Source: Isoetes taiwanensis (Eukaryota; Streptophyta; Lycopodiopsida; Isoetales; Isoetaceae). From it: a stretch of 64,000 bases of DNA. Below the pieces are notes generated by a model that searched no databases, was not told the DNA's origin, and was given only the letters and a program-made list of their open reading frames with translations. Where the stretch lies: positions 5,380,563 to 5,444,562 of the forward strand of contig JAJEKV010000020.1 in the NCBI GenBank assembly GCA_021234155.1. The letters are read 5' to 3'. A program made the position numbers and the translations under genes. Positions 1 through 12,600 of the stretch are shown piece by piece (the stretch's first letter is position 1; every line of letters starts with the position of its first letter).

Positions 1-24
1 ATCTCTTCTTCTTCTTCTTCTATA

Positions 25-146
25 CACGTGTAAGCTCTTAAAATTTCTTGAAGGAAATAGTTTGTGCTAGAAGTTTCTTAGTTCTGTGTAGAAGATGTTA
101 GAAGCTTCCGGTGCAGGTTCCAGAATCCTTTGGCTTCGTATAAAAG
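25..146 (+). promoter_or_regulatory. Heat-shock-type promoter (G-box, three HSE cores, TATA box)
   Basis: A TATA box, TATAAAAG, lies at 139-146. Upstream of it are three heat-shock-factor cores: GAAgtTTC at 70-77, GAAgcTTC at 101-108 and TTCcaGAA at 118-125. A G-box CACGTG lies at 25-30. Short-spaced GAA/TTC pairs just upstream of a TATA box are the usual layout of plant heat-shock promoters and of heat-inducible copia LTRs of the ONSEN type. No convincing long ORF follows within 1 kb, so the promoter may drive a non-coding or retroelement transcript, or be an orphan relic. The motifs are seen directly; the heat response is inferred. Confidence 0.5.
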
Positions 147-2540
147 AGAGAGGCCGCCTTCTTCAAAGCGAGATTGACGCAGCATGTATGTGCCGACTTT
201 GAACTGCCGGCCGACTATGAATCTGCGTCTAGAAGGCTTCTGACGATTTAGGGCAAGAGGGTTCTTAGGGTTCTTAGACCTTTTTCAGAATCGTACGTAC
301 AGATCTGGGTGCACCTCCCTTCATCAAAACGACATGACAAATTTCTGGAAAAGCTTCTGGCGGAGACTTCGGCGCTGGGCAGAATCAACAAAATCGAATT
401 TTGCTCTTGTGAGGGTAAAGTTTCGCAAATATTCGTGTTTCAATGTTGTTCCGACCGGTTTGTCTTTCAGTCCTTCTACGTTTAATTCCAGCACAAGTTT
501 GCCTCTCTAGTTGAATCAATCTACATTTTTTCATTTGCGTTTCTTAGGTTCCAGGATGTTGCCGGCCATGGATTCTTGCCATCCATTTGAGACACTGATT
601 CCGGTCGAACCCTGAGATTGTTATCGGAAGTCGGAACCCGCATGATTCCGCCAATATTTTACTGATAAGTTCCCTAATCTATTCAAATCAGGGCTTTTTT
701 TAATGTCAGATCATTAATCTACAAATTGTTAATCTGACCAGACTATGATTTGTGACGAATTCTCGAATAATGCAGGCCCACCATCTCTCTTCCTCATACC
801 CATCCAGTAATGGTCAAATGCTTTGAGATCTCTGAATATGATCTGCAGAGCTACAAAGTTATTCACTACCATAAGGTCACGAAGCATTCATGCCATTTGA
901 ACCTTGGCACATAAGCTGATATGAATCATGAAAAAAAAAAGAATGGCATTAATTCACGGAAGATTTTGAACCTAGAGCACATAAGGAACTCCAAGGCATT
1001 ATACACTCCTTGAACCAGTTTCCATCAAATCAGCATTGAATCTTTATCTTCTTTCGATGCATCTACAGTAAGAACGAAATTCTGCCAGAGAAAGTATTCA
1101 TGCTTTTGCACCTATTTGCTTAGTTTTGCCAGAGAAGGTGATTCTATTTGCATAGATGTGGTTGCATAAACAAATTAGGCGAATTGAATCTGGGAAGTTT
1201 GCTCGAAAATTCTCAACGCATGAGTCTAGTTAGAGACAACGTATGCAAGTTTATTCAAAAGCTGCTTTACTACTTAGATTTGCCTGTATGGTACAGCATC
1301 CTTTACAAATATTGTTGTCAATATACTTTATTTTATTCCTCTACTTTTTTGAAGTACTGCATGTGCTTCCTTGCGCACAAGAATTATAATTAATATCCGC
1401 AGTAAAATGTTTGCTCCATACAGGCTTGTAATGGAGAACAATTATGCTTGGTTGCATGGAAGTAATATTATTTAATTGTAAGCTAGCCTTCAGTGAGTAT
1501 AATGTGGTCCATTACTATTAGAACACATTATATGCAACATTTACTTTGAAAAAAATAAATAAATCAGACAATGGGTTGTGTTTGAAGCTGAGATACGGAA
1601 GCAACAAGGAAAAATATTCAGCTGGGATGTTATACATAGGTGAAGCAATGATGTTCGCGAAAGAACTTGCTAGTGTTGCAAGAGAAATAATAAGAAGATA
1701 CTAACACAAAGGTAAATGTAAGCTACCTGTGGCTTTGGCACCTCATGCAGGTGCTCATGCAGATGCTTGGGCAGTGTAGTGCAGGCCGTGCAGATGAGTA
1801 CGATTTGAATTCAACAGATGTAATGCACACATATCTTCTTTTGAATCCAAAGAATGTGTGCCAGTTTTCTAATAGAAATTATTCGTCTTCTAACTTGCAA
1901 ATCTAATTCAAATTATTGTTGATACTACAGGTAAGAGATTATTCGTCCCCTCACTATACCGCTGAGCAATGTAGTCGTTTAAGCCTTCAATATTGAAACA
2001 TGCCATTCCACCTCATAAGTTTACCCACCTCACTTTACCCACCTCTTAAGGTATTAAACTTGGGTATGTTGTCCATGTCATTGAAAAGTTTTTTTTTTTT
2101 TTTTTTTTTTTAATCTCTATCGGTCTTTCTATATTAAACGTGTCATTCCATATAGCTTCTCTTTTTTTTTGAACCCACAGACTGCTGACTATTTTAAACA
2201 AATTCCACACATTTGAGTTTTTCTAATGGAATGTAACATCCGGCCTCAAAAACTATAATGTCTGCTTCATATGAATAAGATGAACATTTTTAACGCATTT
2301 GAACACACACTAGGCACTTGAATACATCACGTGTTCCCAACTAAAAATCATTATCGCATGTACTCAAATTTATAAGGTTAGGAAAATGACATCATTGTTA
2401 TTGACCAACTATAATATTATGGTGAATTTTTTTATGAGTTGTTTGTAATGCTTAATTAATTTGAAGGAAGTGTGCATGATGGAATATCAATGACTATTCC
2501 CTTTTTTTTCTTAAAGACACAAACAAAAAAACACAAACTA
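147..2540. other. Non-coding stretch, no gene recognised
   Basis: I see no protein-like reading frame in either strand. The only landmark is a run of 24 T at 2089-2112, which could be the reversed poly-A tail of an old retroposon. A degenerate GC-rich hairpin (GCCCG...CGaGGC) lies just beyond, near 2751-2768, and resembles the Helitron-type hairpin at 53.9 kb. Confidence 0.4.
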
Positions 2541-2574
2541 GCGGCGGTGACAACCGCCGCGATAAATTCTTGTA
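2541..2574 (+). repeat. GC-rich hairpin repeat, copy 1
   Basis: An 8-bp stem GCGGCGGT/ACCGCCGC (2541-2548 and 2553-2560) closes a GACA loop and is followed by GATAAATTCTTGTA. The same 3' tail follows the hairpins at 5.0 and 49.1 kb. There the apical pair is C-G where this copy has T-A, so both arms have changed together. The family is not recognised. Confidence 0.55.
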
Positions 2575-4003
2575 GGCATAAAATCTGTAAATGTTTTAGC
2601 TTCAATGTTCACATCAATATTTGTATTTCTAAAACCTCTGATATAGACAAATACTTTTCGAGAACACATATTTCTAAAAGAAGCACTCTAACATGAAAGG
2701 GACATATGAAGATCCATTAGGACATGACAGTAACATGAGATAGAAAAAGTGCCCGACATTGCCGAGGCATAAGGTTGGACAATGTTGTTTTTGTAAAATT
2801 TGATTTCATCTACACATATATAAGTGAGTTTCAAATTTTGATTTTCTGTTTTTGTCGCGCATAATTTTTCTGCGCCGCAATCTTTTACCATATTTTTCTG
2901 CCACGTTGTTTTTTGGGAGCGATCTACGGGGTCCAACCACGACGCCTGGCAACAGCTGGATCCAGACCACAGACCACAGAGAAGGCGGTGTCCAAAGTCG
3001 TCTCTCCAGACCCTTCAAATCTTGCTTGCAAATACAGGAAGATCGTAGAATAGATTGAGGATTTGGCAAAACAGAAATCCTCTGTTTTAGCTGGGACGGC
3101 TTCCTAAAGAATATGCATACCGGATTGATCCAGAAATCACAAAAAAGGAGAGTACTACCGTCAGAACTAGGAGATAACCCATATGCCTATGCCTCCACAC
3201 CGGGTCTTTCTGAGCCTTTCTTGAAGACATGCATGTATTGTGGCTCCCGAGATTTCTTAGCCCTGTAAACTTGGAATTGATTCCGGCGCAATTTTTTGCA
3301 AAGATTCTTGCAGCTTCCTCACCCAAAATTGGTGCGATACACCCTGATCAATCTATTATCAAGCTCTGATCACATTCCAAAGGCTCAAACAAGCACCTGC
3401 AGGGGATTTTTCTGCAAAACCCCAACGGTTCCGCCATATCTAGAGCTACAAAACCAAGGCGAAACAGGGGAATAATGAATCTGCAATTCCGGCATGCAAG
3501 AGCGATCTGGCGAAGGGCAGCAACACGGATTGGGAAGCTGAACATAATTCCTTTGCTTACGGTAGGTGGGTTGAAAAAACCACACCCAAGTCTTATTTTG
3601 TTTCAATTCGGAGGAGCTTTTTGCTTGTGGGTATCCTGTCGCTGGATCTCACCAAGAATGTCTGTTTGGACAAAGCCATAGCTCAAGCAGTTGAGCCCAA
3701 TTGATCCTGTTCAAATTTCAGATGTCCACATCAACCCTTTTTTTGCTTCTGCGAGACAATTTGGGATGGGTTTTTAATCTCTGGGCTGGAAAAAAAATTC
3801 AAGTTCGGCTTGCTTTGATTCAGTCTGTTTTACTGAAGCATTCAAACTCTTACTTCATGCAGCTATTGCTCTATGCCTTTCACTTGGATTTGTATGAAAC
3901 CATACTCCGTTCTTGCAGCTAAACTTTGTGGGCCACTGCTACATTATTTATATTTATATCTGTAAGATAGTTGCGAAATCAAGCTCATTTCCCTTTATTC
4001 TAA
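2575..4003. other. No intact gene; possible decayed exons at 3.09-3.68 kb
   Basis: Between about 3090 and 3680 the plus strand reads as several short protein-like stretches in shifting frames (for example LPKEYAYRIDPEITKKE near 3100), broken by stops. They may be remains of the same old gene as the M23-like fragment that follows. I do not recognise a family and give no function. Confidence 0.25.
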
Positions 4004-4015
4004 TTGAACAAATGT

Positions 4016-4288
4016 GCTTCAGCTAGTCAGCTTGAGTTGAGGCTTGGCAACCCAGATTCCGGAACTAGGCCTCTTGCATTATTTCTGTATCCGCATAACA
4101 GCGAGATTTATACAGAGGAAGGGAAATTGGTAAGAAGAGGGCAATGCATAGCTAGTGTGGGAGAAACAGGCAGCGCCACAGGGCCACTTTACACTTTCGG
4201 AATCAACATGGGAGACCTGTTGGGCCACTTTACACTTCGGAATCAACATGGGAGACCTGTTGATTCGAAAGATCCTGTAATCCTATAA
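4016..4288 (+). pseudogene. M23 (LytM-type) peptidase domain fragment
   Basis: The reading frame resembles the C-terminal half of an M23 zinc metallopeptidase, the family that cuts peptidoglycan cross-bridges. VRRGQCIASVGETGSATGP corresponds to the conserved turn before the HxH zinc motif, and NQHGRPVDSKDPVIL to the usual C-terminal stretch. The HxH itself is gone: the sequence reads PLYTFG where PHLHFE is expected. The cause is visible. A 40-41 bp segment is tandemly repeated at 4181-4221 and 4222-4261, and one extra T in the first copy shifts the frame. Homology is from motif recognition only. There is no start codon or promoter that I can support. Confidence 0.45.
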
Positions 4289-5008
4289 ACCATTTTTTTA
4301 CACGGGATTTCATCAGCCACTCTTAGACTGCCACCTCACACCCCTTGGTATCCAACCATTGTTGACCCATAACATAAATATATGTAGAATTAAAATTATG
4401 GTTCCGTCTTGCATTGGTTGCACTCAACTTGATGTCTCCTAGATGTGAACACATTATGTGATTGCATTATGTCAGATCTAGGCAGGGTCAAGTAGAATCA
4501 GCGGAAAAGGCCACAACCTGTTCATATTATAGAGCTTTAGAATAGTCGATGCATCATACGAGAGAACGGCATCGCCATAGCCGAGTAACAGACTGTGGTC
4601 GATATCCAAACCCCATATACACCAACAGTGGTCAATATTCAACCTCGATATTCGCCAACCTTTGGGTTACGTCAATGGTGGTGCAACTTTCTTCTTTTTA
4701 ATGACCCAAGTGCCAAAGGTTTCTTCCACAATTGAGGTAGACATTTTATGGTAGGGGTAATGTCCCTGGGTAGGCCATTACGTGGGGTGCGGGCCCGACG
4801 AGCCGCGTCAACCATGCAAAAGTGGAATTTTTCATATTTTGAACAAAAACATTTGGCAAGGCAATACTGTAGGTTTAAATCCTGTATATTCTTAAACTGA
4901 TTATTACTACCCATAATTCAAATCTATAAGTGAGTCAATATAGGGAAATGTTTGCTTGGCCATCCATGAATATCCTTATGCACTGACTTTGCTTCTCCAA
5001 ATGCAGGT
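4289..5008. other. Non-coding, nothing recognised
   Basis: AT-rich sequence with scattered stops in all frames. No repeats, RNA gene or domain is seen. Confidence 0.4.
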
Positions 5009-5066
5009 GAGTCGGGAAAGAGAAATGTTCGCGGCGGCCTTGGCCGCCGCGATAAATTTCTTGTAC
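5009..5066 (+). repeat. GC-rich hairpin repeat, copy 2
   Basis: This copy has a perfect 9-bp stem, CGCGGCGGC (5030-5038) with GCCGCCGCG (5043-5051), closing a CTTG tetraloop. It shares GAGTYGGGRAAGAGAAAYGTT upstream in part and GATAARTTTCTTGTAC downstream with the copy at 49,126-49,183. Flanks beyond about 58 bp do not match, so the repeat unit is short. Confidence 0.65.
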
Positions 5067-6265
5067 ATATTAAGATACCTCTACTTCAATAAAAGGATCG
5101 TAATAAGCGGTAGGCCCAAATTACTATTAAATTGTGCGTGTTCTATTTTCATGCAATATCCTCCGCCGCTTGCAGAGCGGCGCCGCCGCTCCCCTGTTTC
5201 TTCCGGCCTTGTTTGCCTGTGATTCACCATTGTTTGCGTTGTGTCTTCAGTCGCCCGAAGATTCAACAAAGACGAAGCCTGCCGGGGTTTGCATTACTAC
5301 ATTGTGTCAGATTCAACAAGCTAAAGCCAACAGCTCCATAGAAATCAAGCCATGGCTTAAGCTTCGCAACTGCAAAGCTGCTTAGGAATTCAGCAGCATA
5401 TGGCTGCTTCGGATTTACTTTCAACTTGGGCAAGGAAGCTACAGTAGCCATAGCTGAGACCATACACCACTCAGTTAAGCAACATGAGGAGCAATTTTCT
5501 TTCTTATTCAACAAGGCCGCCGAAACAGAGAGCTCTGTTTTCCTGAGCTAGAGATAGAAGTTGACCTCGGAAGAAGTTGATTATCTCTGATGTAAAGTGT
5601 TCTAAGTTCTAAGGCCAAAAACTGGTTAGTTTCCACACAAAAACATCCGCCATAGCCACAATCAGGCTCGTAATTTGGACCTATTGTTTATTACATCCCG
5701 GCGCCGCCTCGAGGCCCTATGGGTGAGAATGCACCCCCCCCCAGTAGATTATGTAGTCCTAAAGATTACGAAAAGAAAAACATCGTGTTGCATAGCCGTG
5801 CATCAGACTTAATTAAATTAAAAATGAGAAGGGTGCTTTATGAACTAGCCATGAGTCATGTGGAACATTTACAGTGGAAAGAAGCCTTGAAATACAACTT
5901 CCAAGGCTAGGCAAAAATCAAAACCTAGGACGTCATATATACATTTCCCTTTAAGCTTTTGTAACGGTTTTGTATGAGATAAGACCCCATGTATGGTCTA
6001 AGATGGGATCAAAACATTTTGATATATTGCATTTATCTACCTTCTAATAATGGTTACAAGACCGATAACCCAGATCCCAACGTCATGCATATCTAGCCAT
6101 GACTTATGTCGACAAAATCAGATGGACAAATGTCGAGCATATCTAACCTTGAATTATAACATTATTTTTCCAAAACCTAGGTTGTAAATATGACATGCTA
6201 ATCTTGCACTTTGAGTTTCCGTCTATATACTTACAACCAATTGTATGCCAGTAACATTGCCCATA
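5067..6265. other. Non-coding, nothing recognised
   Basis: Short frames are present on both strands between 5130 and 5530, in a locally GC-rich patch. They do not resemble any family I know and have no supporting context. Confidence 0.35.
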
Positions 6266-6690
6266 GATAGTGTACGCCATAAGATTTTTCAAACCATTTG
6301 CAAAACATTGGTATAGAATTCATTTTGATTATTTCATATGCATGAAATAGAGAGCCATCCAAATGTTAATCAGCCTTAATTTCTATTTTCTAATAGCCAT
6401 TAAATCAATGTTCTTTGAGAACAGCACAACTTTATCATGCCGAAATCATTGTCTTATTTCTATTTTCTAATAGCTATTAAACTCAATATGTTCTTTGAGA
6501 ACATCATAACTTCATCATGCCGATGGATAGTGTACACTATAAGATTTTTCAAACCATTTGTAAAACATTGGTATAGAATTCATTTTGATTATTTCATATA
6601 CAATGGCGACATATCGAGAATCCAAAATATCTCAATAGTATACTTTACATAGGAGAATCCAAAATATTTCAATAGTCTACTCTACATAGG
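6266..6690. repeat. Local tandem duplications
   Basis: A segment starting GATAGTGTAC at about 6266-6356 recurs at 6525-6615 with about 90% identity. Between the two lie two copies of a stretch of about 75 bp containing TTCTATTTTCTAATAG and TTCTTTGAGAACA. At 6616-6690 a 35-bp unit (GAGAATCCAAAATAT...) is repeated twice. These look like replication-slippage or unequal-exchange products and carry no coding potential. Confidence 0.7.
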
Positions 6691-7082
6691 ATCTGCTTCA
6701 GAGTCTCACCAAGCTACTTTTCTGAAATGTCCAAATAAGCAACAATCAAAACGTCTTAGTAGGAAAAAAGATCTGAGGATGTTCTTGCTTCCAAGCCCTA
6801 TTTATCAAACATCAATTATCCTCACAATCTTCTAGCATTTCAAGATCCATGACTCTGCATAAGCTCCTTGGAAAGATAGTTTGAGACACCAAAAGAATGG
6901 ATATGAAAATCAATCTGTTGTTTAAATTCATGCTTTAAGAATGTAGATGTAATGGGAAAATAATAAGGGGATGGATCGACCAAAGGTCAACTACTGTAGT
7001 CTTTGGCAATTGAACAAAGGCAGTATTTTATCTGGTTGTTCTCTATTTTCAGTATCTCAAAAAGTACAGTTTTCTCATATGA

Positions 7083-7187
7083 AACAATGGTGATAATGTC
7101 TAAAGCTCTGTATACAGCTGCCATACTAGTTGTTAACAATGGTGATAATGTCTAAAGCTCTGCATACATCTGCCATACTGTTTGTTA
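7083..7187. repeat. 52-53 bp tandem duplication
   Basis: The unit AACAATGGTGATAATGTC... occurs at 7083-7134 and again at 7135-7187 with a few substitutions. It is non-coding. Confidence 0.8.
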
Positions 7188-7490
7188 ACAACGTATATAC
7201 CAAAGAATATACCAATTCAAAACTTCAATAGGCCTACCAACTGCAGTGCTCCATCCCTGTTTCTTGGGATGCCATTTCTAGAGTAACTATTCTTAATATT
7301 ATGCTAGGATATAACTCTACCCATTTGTTTTGCCTTGAGTAAAAGACAAGAAATTGTTTGAGATGAAAAGAATTAGAAATAAAGTATAATTGCCTTTTGA
7401 GCTTACCATTTGCACAACATTCTCGACTATCTGTTAGCAGTAGCTACTACTTGAGCACTAGAAAGACTGACTATCAGCTAGAACAACATG

Positions 7491-8175
7491 TGTGACGCTC
7501 CCTGAACATATACGGCACTCCGGACGTATACATACAGGGACTTCCCCCTCCATGGCAATCAACTCGCCATGAGCAGGGCCCTCCGTCTACCTCGGACTAC
7601 CCGCATAGCAGATACCCGGGGGAAGGACACGGAGGTGTCATTCCAGTCCATACCTTCAATGGATCTCCTATATCACGGAGCGTGAATACAAGGTTAGCAC
7701 ACAGCATAATCATATAATAAATATCCACCACAAAGGGTGGCACATCCATCCAAATAACAGCAACAGAGAAGATACATTTAACACTAAGGAAAACATCCCA
7801 AACCCAAGGTTCTACCCCGGCTCAAACTCCAATGGGGATCGACTGACGGCTGGGTCTCAGGAGATCAGCAGACAGAATCTTAACATGGCTTTGGCTGGCA
7901 TAGAACATTGGCTAGGGTTGTCCACTCCATCCGCCCCTCATGTGCACACTTTGCAGACGAGCTGAATCAAGCTATGGTGCCATTGTAGCCTTCCGGAGAC
8001 GCAATCCCAAGGAATCACCCTTCGGGACTACTCCGGTTTACATCTCCCCGGTCCGATGAGGCAGGTCAGAGAAGTGTCCCCTTCCAGAGTCGCAGTGAAT
8101 CCATGGGTGAGCTAGAGGAGGAGACCCATCAGCATCTCCTTCCGTACCCGACTTAGATTACATTGGCCAAACTTC
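7491..8175. repeat. GC-rich block, LTR-like
   Basis: This block starts TGTGACGCTCCC and is clearly richer in G+C than both flanks, with a sharp change near 8175. Its start resembles the TGTGACGC starts of many plant Ty3/gypsy LTRs. It has no open frame of note and ends just before LINE-A. I cannot find a second copy or a target-site duplication, so a solo LTR is only a suggestion. Confidence 0.3.
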
Positions 8176-8254
8176 GGCTAAACAGTACCAGTCCAATTGG
8201 ATCAAATCTAATGGCAGCAAAAGGAGAATTGAGAAAAAAAGATAGCAGAGGCTT

Positions 8255-9022
8255 GATCAACAAGAAAATTCAGCTAATTCAGATTCCTCTCAAGTTTACA
8301 ATGGTCCTCCTGTGCCTTATAGGGGTATCAAAATTCTGAATAAAGGTGACCTTCCTCTGCTACAAAATTCCAATCCAACTGGCTTCTCTTCTCAGCATAA
8401 TACTACAGTTAATTCACAGGAAAATAAGGAGAAGAACTTCAACAAAATGTTGTCCAAATGAAAATTTTCCATGCAGTTTGACTTACACAAGACTTTGAAC
8501 AACATCCTGACAGATGTAAAAGCTAATGCTGTCTACAAAAATAATAAGGCAGCTCATAAAGTTTTTCAGGATTCCTCCAAAAATATCCAACATGGGATCA
8601 AGATTTCCTCCCAAACAAAAAGGTGTGAAGAGTCATTAATTATGGAAAATGAAAACATTGGAGATATCCAATTTCGGCAATTGGCTTCAAACAAAACAGA
8701 TGCTCAGCAAGTCAACTTTGGTCATCTAAATAGTAGTAAAAATGCTACAAATGCTGCAAGTTCTGACAACACTGAAGACAAGGTAATCTGCAGTAACAGA
8801 TTCAAAGTTTTATCTGACACTATTGGTGAGATTTCTGCAGATACTGTAGTGCCAAGACCTGTTCAAGGTATTTGTCCTCCAAAATTTATCACCTCGGCCT
8901 GCACTGCACCCATCCCAAGTCCTCCTTCCTCAGTTGTCCCTCTCATTGATTTATCCTTCCCTATTAACCCCCAATCTTCAAACTTAAATTGCTCTATTAA
9001 AGATTGCTCTACAGTTGTCTGA
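8255..9022 (+). pseudogene. LINE-A ORF1 (partial)
   Basis: The frame is open from about 8255 except for a TGA at 8459-8461, and closes at 9022. It is rich in Asn, Ser and Lys. Near its end it carries SNRFKVLSD, a segment common just before the C-terminal tail of plant L1 ORF1 proteins. Those proteins bind the element RNA through an N-terminal domain and a CCHC knuckle, and neither is visible here. The part present is therefore a linker and C-terminal region. Spacing to ORF2 (about 600 bp) contains more frame remnants. Confidence 0.55.
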
Positions 9023-9615
9023 GTTACAAGTGGACATTGGGGATGAGCAGAATGGAAACAAATGCAATTCAGTTTTGGTTCAGGACATAGAGGCAAATAA
9101 GGGAAGTGTCAATGCAGTTAATACAGTTAATGAAAGTATGACAACAAATGAGTCAGCAGCAACTTCTCAACGTGCTTGGCCGCAGACAACTCCAGAGTGT
9201 ACTCCAACTTTCATGGGTGACAAGGATGCAAATGACACAATTCCCAGGCAAGATCTACACCAACCTTCCATGTTTAATTGAAATTAATGGTAATTCTTTA
9301 GTGAAGACCTCTGAATCTAGCCCTGTTTGCTGTCAATCCAAATTTTGGACTTGCCCCCACTCTAATGAATATGAATTTGCTGAAAAAGAAAATTTCCTGG
9401 AAAATGACCATTCTGTTTTCACAAATTCCTGGGAAGATGACCACTTCTTATCTCTTTCCAATCCTGAGACATATGATCCAAAAAATGTGGCTTGTATGGA
9501 CACTCCAGCTTCTAATACCATACATCAATCCAAGAGATCTACCAGAAGTCAATCCAAAAAATTTTTTTTAGTGCTTCTCACCTGCTATTTTCTTCCTTCT
9601 TGTCAATCTTCCTTC

Positions 9616-12600
9616 ATGAAGATAATGACTTGGAATCTTAGAGGCATTAAAGGGCCTATCAAGAGAAGAAGAGCAATTTCTCAAAAAAAAGAATACCAAG
9701 CTGATATTATTCTTTTACAAGAATTAAGGCTCCCTAACTTTGAATGCTCCAATCTTGCAAATTGGATTGGCCCTGAATTCTCTTCCCTCTGAATTGATGC
9801 CACCTTGACCTCGGGAGGTCTTATTATGATCTGGAGAAATATTTCTCAAAGTCTGATATATAACAGTCCCTGTAAATGTTGGCAGGCTGTTATCTTTAAC
9901 TTTAAGGGCTCTCAATTTGGTATTCTGAATATTTATGCATCCACTATCTCAAAAGAGAGAGAAAAATTATGGCTTGATATTAGATCTTGGCTTCTGAATC
10001 ATAATTCAATCTCTTGGATTCTAGCTGGTGATTTTAACAACACCCCTACATGGGATCTTAAGTTAGGAAAAAATCTCAACATGTCAAACACAGAAAAGAT
10101 AAATTGGGATAATCTCCTAGACACTTTTCTTCTTACTCATATTCCCTCTTCTACTGCAAGATTCACTTGGTCCAATAAGCAAAAGGGTAAATCTAGAGTT
10201 TATTGTGCCTTGGATAGGTTTTACATAAGCAACTCTAGCCACGAATTTTGGGATAACACTTTTGTTTCAAGTGATGAGAAAACTTCAGTCTCAGACCATC
10301 AACCTCAATTCCTTGAAACTAAACATCTTCTTTGCATAAGAGATCTGGTAACATTCCTTATAAATTTAATTGTTCTTTGCTCCACAATGAAAAATTCTGT
10401 AGAGAATTCAAGATCTTTTATGCCAGTCTCCCCAAAATTAGGGCAGTCAATTCTATGAGAGATTTCTATGCTAAGATCAAATCTTCTAAATCATGGATTA
10501 AGCAATGGTCTAGAAATGATTGGGAGTCAAAAAAAGCTGAGAGAAACAATCTGTTGTTACAAATGCAATCTGTTCGAACCAAGCTTCAGTCTGAACCTTT
10601 AAATCTTGATCTTCATTTGCAAGAATCCAAGTTAGAGCAGTCAATCAAAGGCATTGAAGAATATGAGGCCAAGGGTGCAGCAATCAGATCCAAAATAAAA
10701 TTCTCTTCCTCTATGGACAGTAGCAATTCTAAATTCTTTTTTAGAATTGCCAAAAATAGGCTTCTCAAGAGTCAGCTTTCCACTATTAAGAATGATCTTG
10801 ATATTACCTTGGACTCTTCCAAAGATATTGCTGATTTCTTTTACTCTAAATATTCTGATATCTTTGCTTCCAAATTTGATATCCCCTGGACTGACACACC
10901 TACCTCAGAGTGTATTGATCTGTTAAATTCTCTGCCAGACAATATTGTTGATCCTTTTATCTCCTAATCTTGAATTACCTCTTTCTGAGGATGAGATCAA
11001 GTCCACTCTCTGAAGTCTTGCCAGTGGGAAGAGTCCAGGTCCAGATGGTCTCCCTCCAGAATTTTATTCTCACTTTTGGGATGTTATTAAATCTGATCTT
11101 GTTTCAATGGTTCATGGCTTCTGGCTCAATAATCATCTTCATCCTGCTATCTCATCTGGGCTGATATCTCTTATTTCAAAGGTAGATATTCCTACAGTGT
11201 TTACTGAATGGAGGCCTATCTCCTTGACCAATTCAACATATAAGATCTGTGCCAAAATTCTTGCCAATCGAATAAAAGGACATCTGCAAAAGTATATTAA
11301 TTTGCATCAGTCAGCTTTCCTCCCAAATAGGTTTATTTTAGACAATTATATTGCAGCTATGGAGGGCCTGCACTGGGCCCAGAGTTACAAATCAGAACTG
11401 TGTTTTGTTAAAGCTTGACTTCTCGAAAGCTTTTGATACTGTTAGGTGGGATTTCTTGACTCTTTCTTTAAGAAAAATTGGTATCCCAACTAAAATCATT
11501 GACCTCATCATGGGCCTCAATTCAAGATCTCAATCTGCCATTCTAATCAATGGTTCTCCTGGCAATTTCTTTAGTTTGCACAAGGGTGTGAGACAAGGAT
11601 GTCCTTTGGCTCCCTATCTTTTCATTATAGTGGCTGAGCAGCTTTCTAAAATCAGTATGCATCATCAAAACAGTGGGAATTTAAGAGGCCTTAATATGCC
11701 TGGCAATGACAGCCAACTCACTCTGTTACAATATATTCATTTAGCTTTCTTCAAATTGATGTCAAAAACGTTGAGTTTTTCATCAAGATTTTGAATGGCT
11801 TTAGTGCTGCCTCTGGTATATATCTGAACATGGCCAAATGTGTTATTATTGGGGCAAATGATCAACCTGACATCTTAGGTATTAAGTGTATTCCTGTAAA
11901 TCAAACATCCTCTCTCTTGGGAATGCCTCTGGCCTTAGATATCTCTATTAAAAATCTGTGGTCTCCAATAGTCTCAAGGATCAGAAAGAAGCTAAGCAAT
12001 TATGGTAGCTGTCTCTCAATTGCAGGTAGAACAATTATTGCCTCCTCTGTGCTTGCAAGTTCTCATATTTATTTTTCATCTGCTTTGCTTGCTCCCAAAT
12101 GCATCTATCAACAAATTGAGAAGATTGTTCGAAACTATATCTGGGGCAAACATCACTTGGTCAACTGGAAATATGTAACTCAAAGCAAAAAAGAGGGTGG
12201 TCTTGGCTGTAAAAACCTTTTATTGCAGGGATATGCCTTGGCAGGGAAATACATCTGGAAGTCTTTGCTGAGTCAAAGTAATCCAGCAAGTAAGTTTATT
12301 TATTATTGGCTCAGCAAAAGTACAATTGTTGGTCATCCCTCGATTGCTCATTATTTTCCATCTTCAGCATTTAACCTGCTCAAACCAGCATGCAATTCTT
12401 CTCCTCTCATGAGGAACCTTATAAATTCCTGGAATAAAGTCCATAAAGCTTTCTCTCACTTTGGTATAAATCAGTTCCATAATGACACGAGTATTTTTTG
12501 GAATCCATCTCTAGCCAAAGTTGACATGATTCTATTGGCTTTAAATCATCCAAAAATTTACAAAAAATGGATCTCCTTTGGTTTAAATAAGCTAGAGGAT

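Noticed and set aside
9148-9571. Overlapping open frames between LINE-A ORF1 and ORF2
   Set aside because: They are in several frames, have no domain, and lie in the ORF1-ORF2 region of the element.
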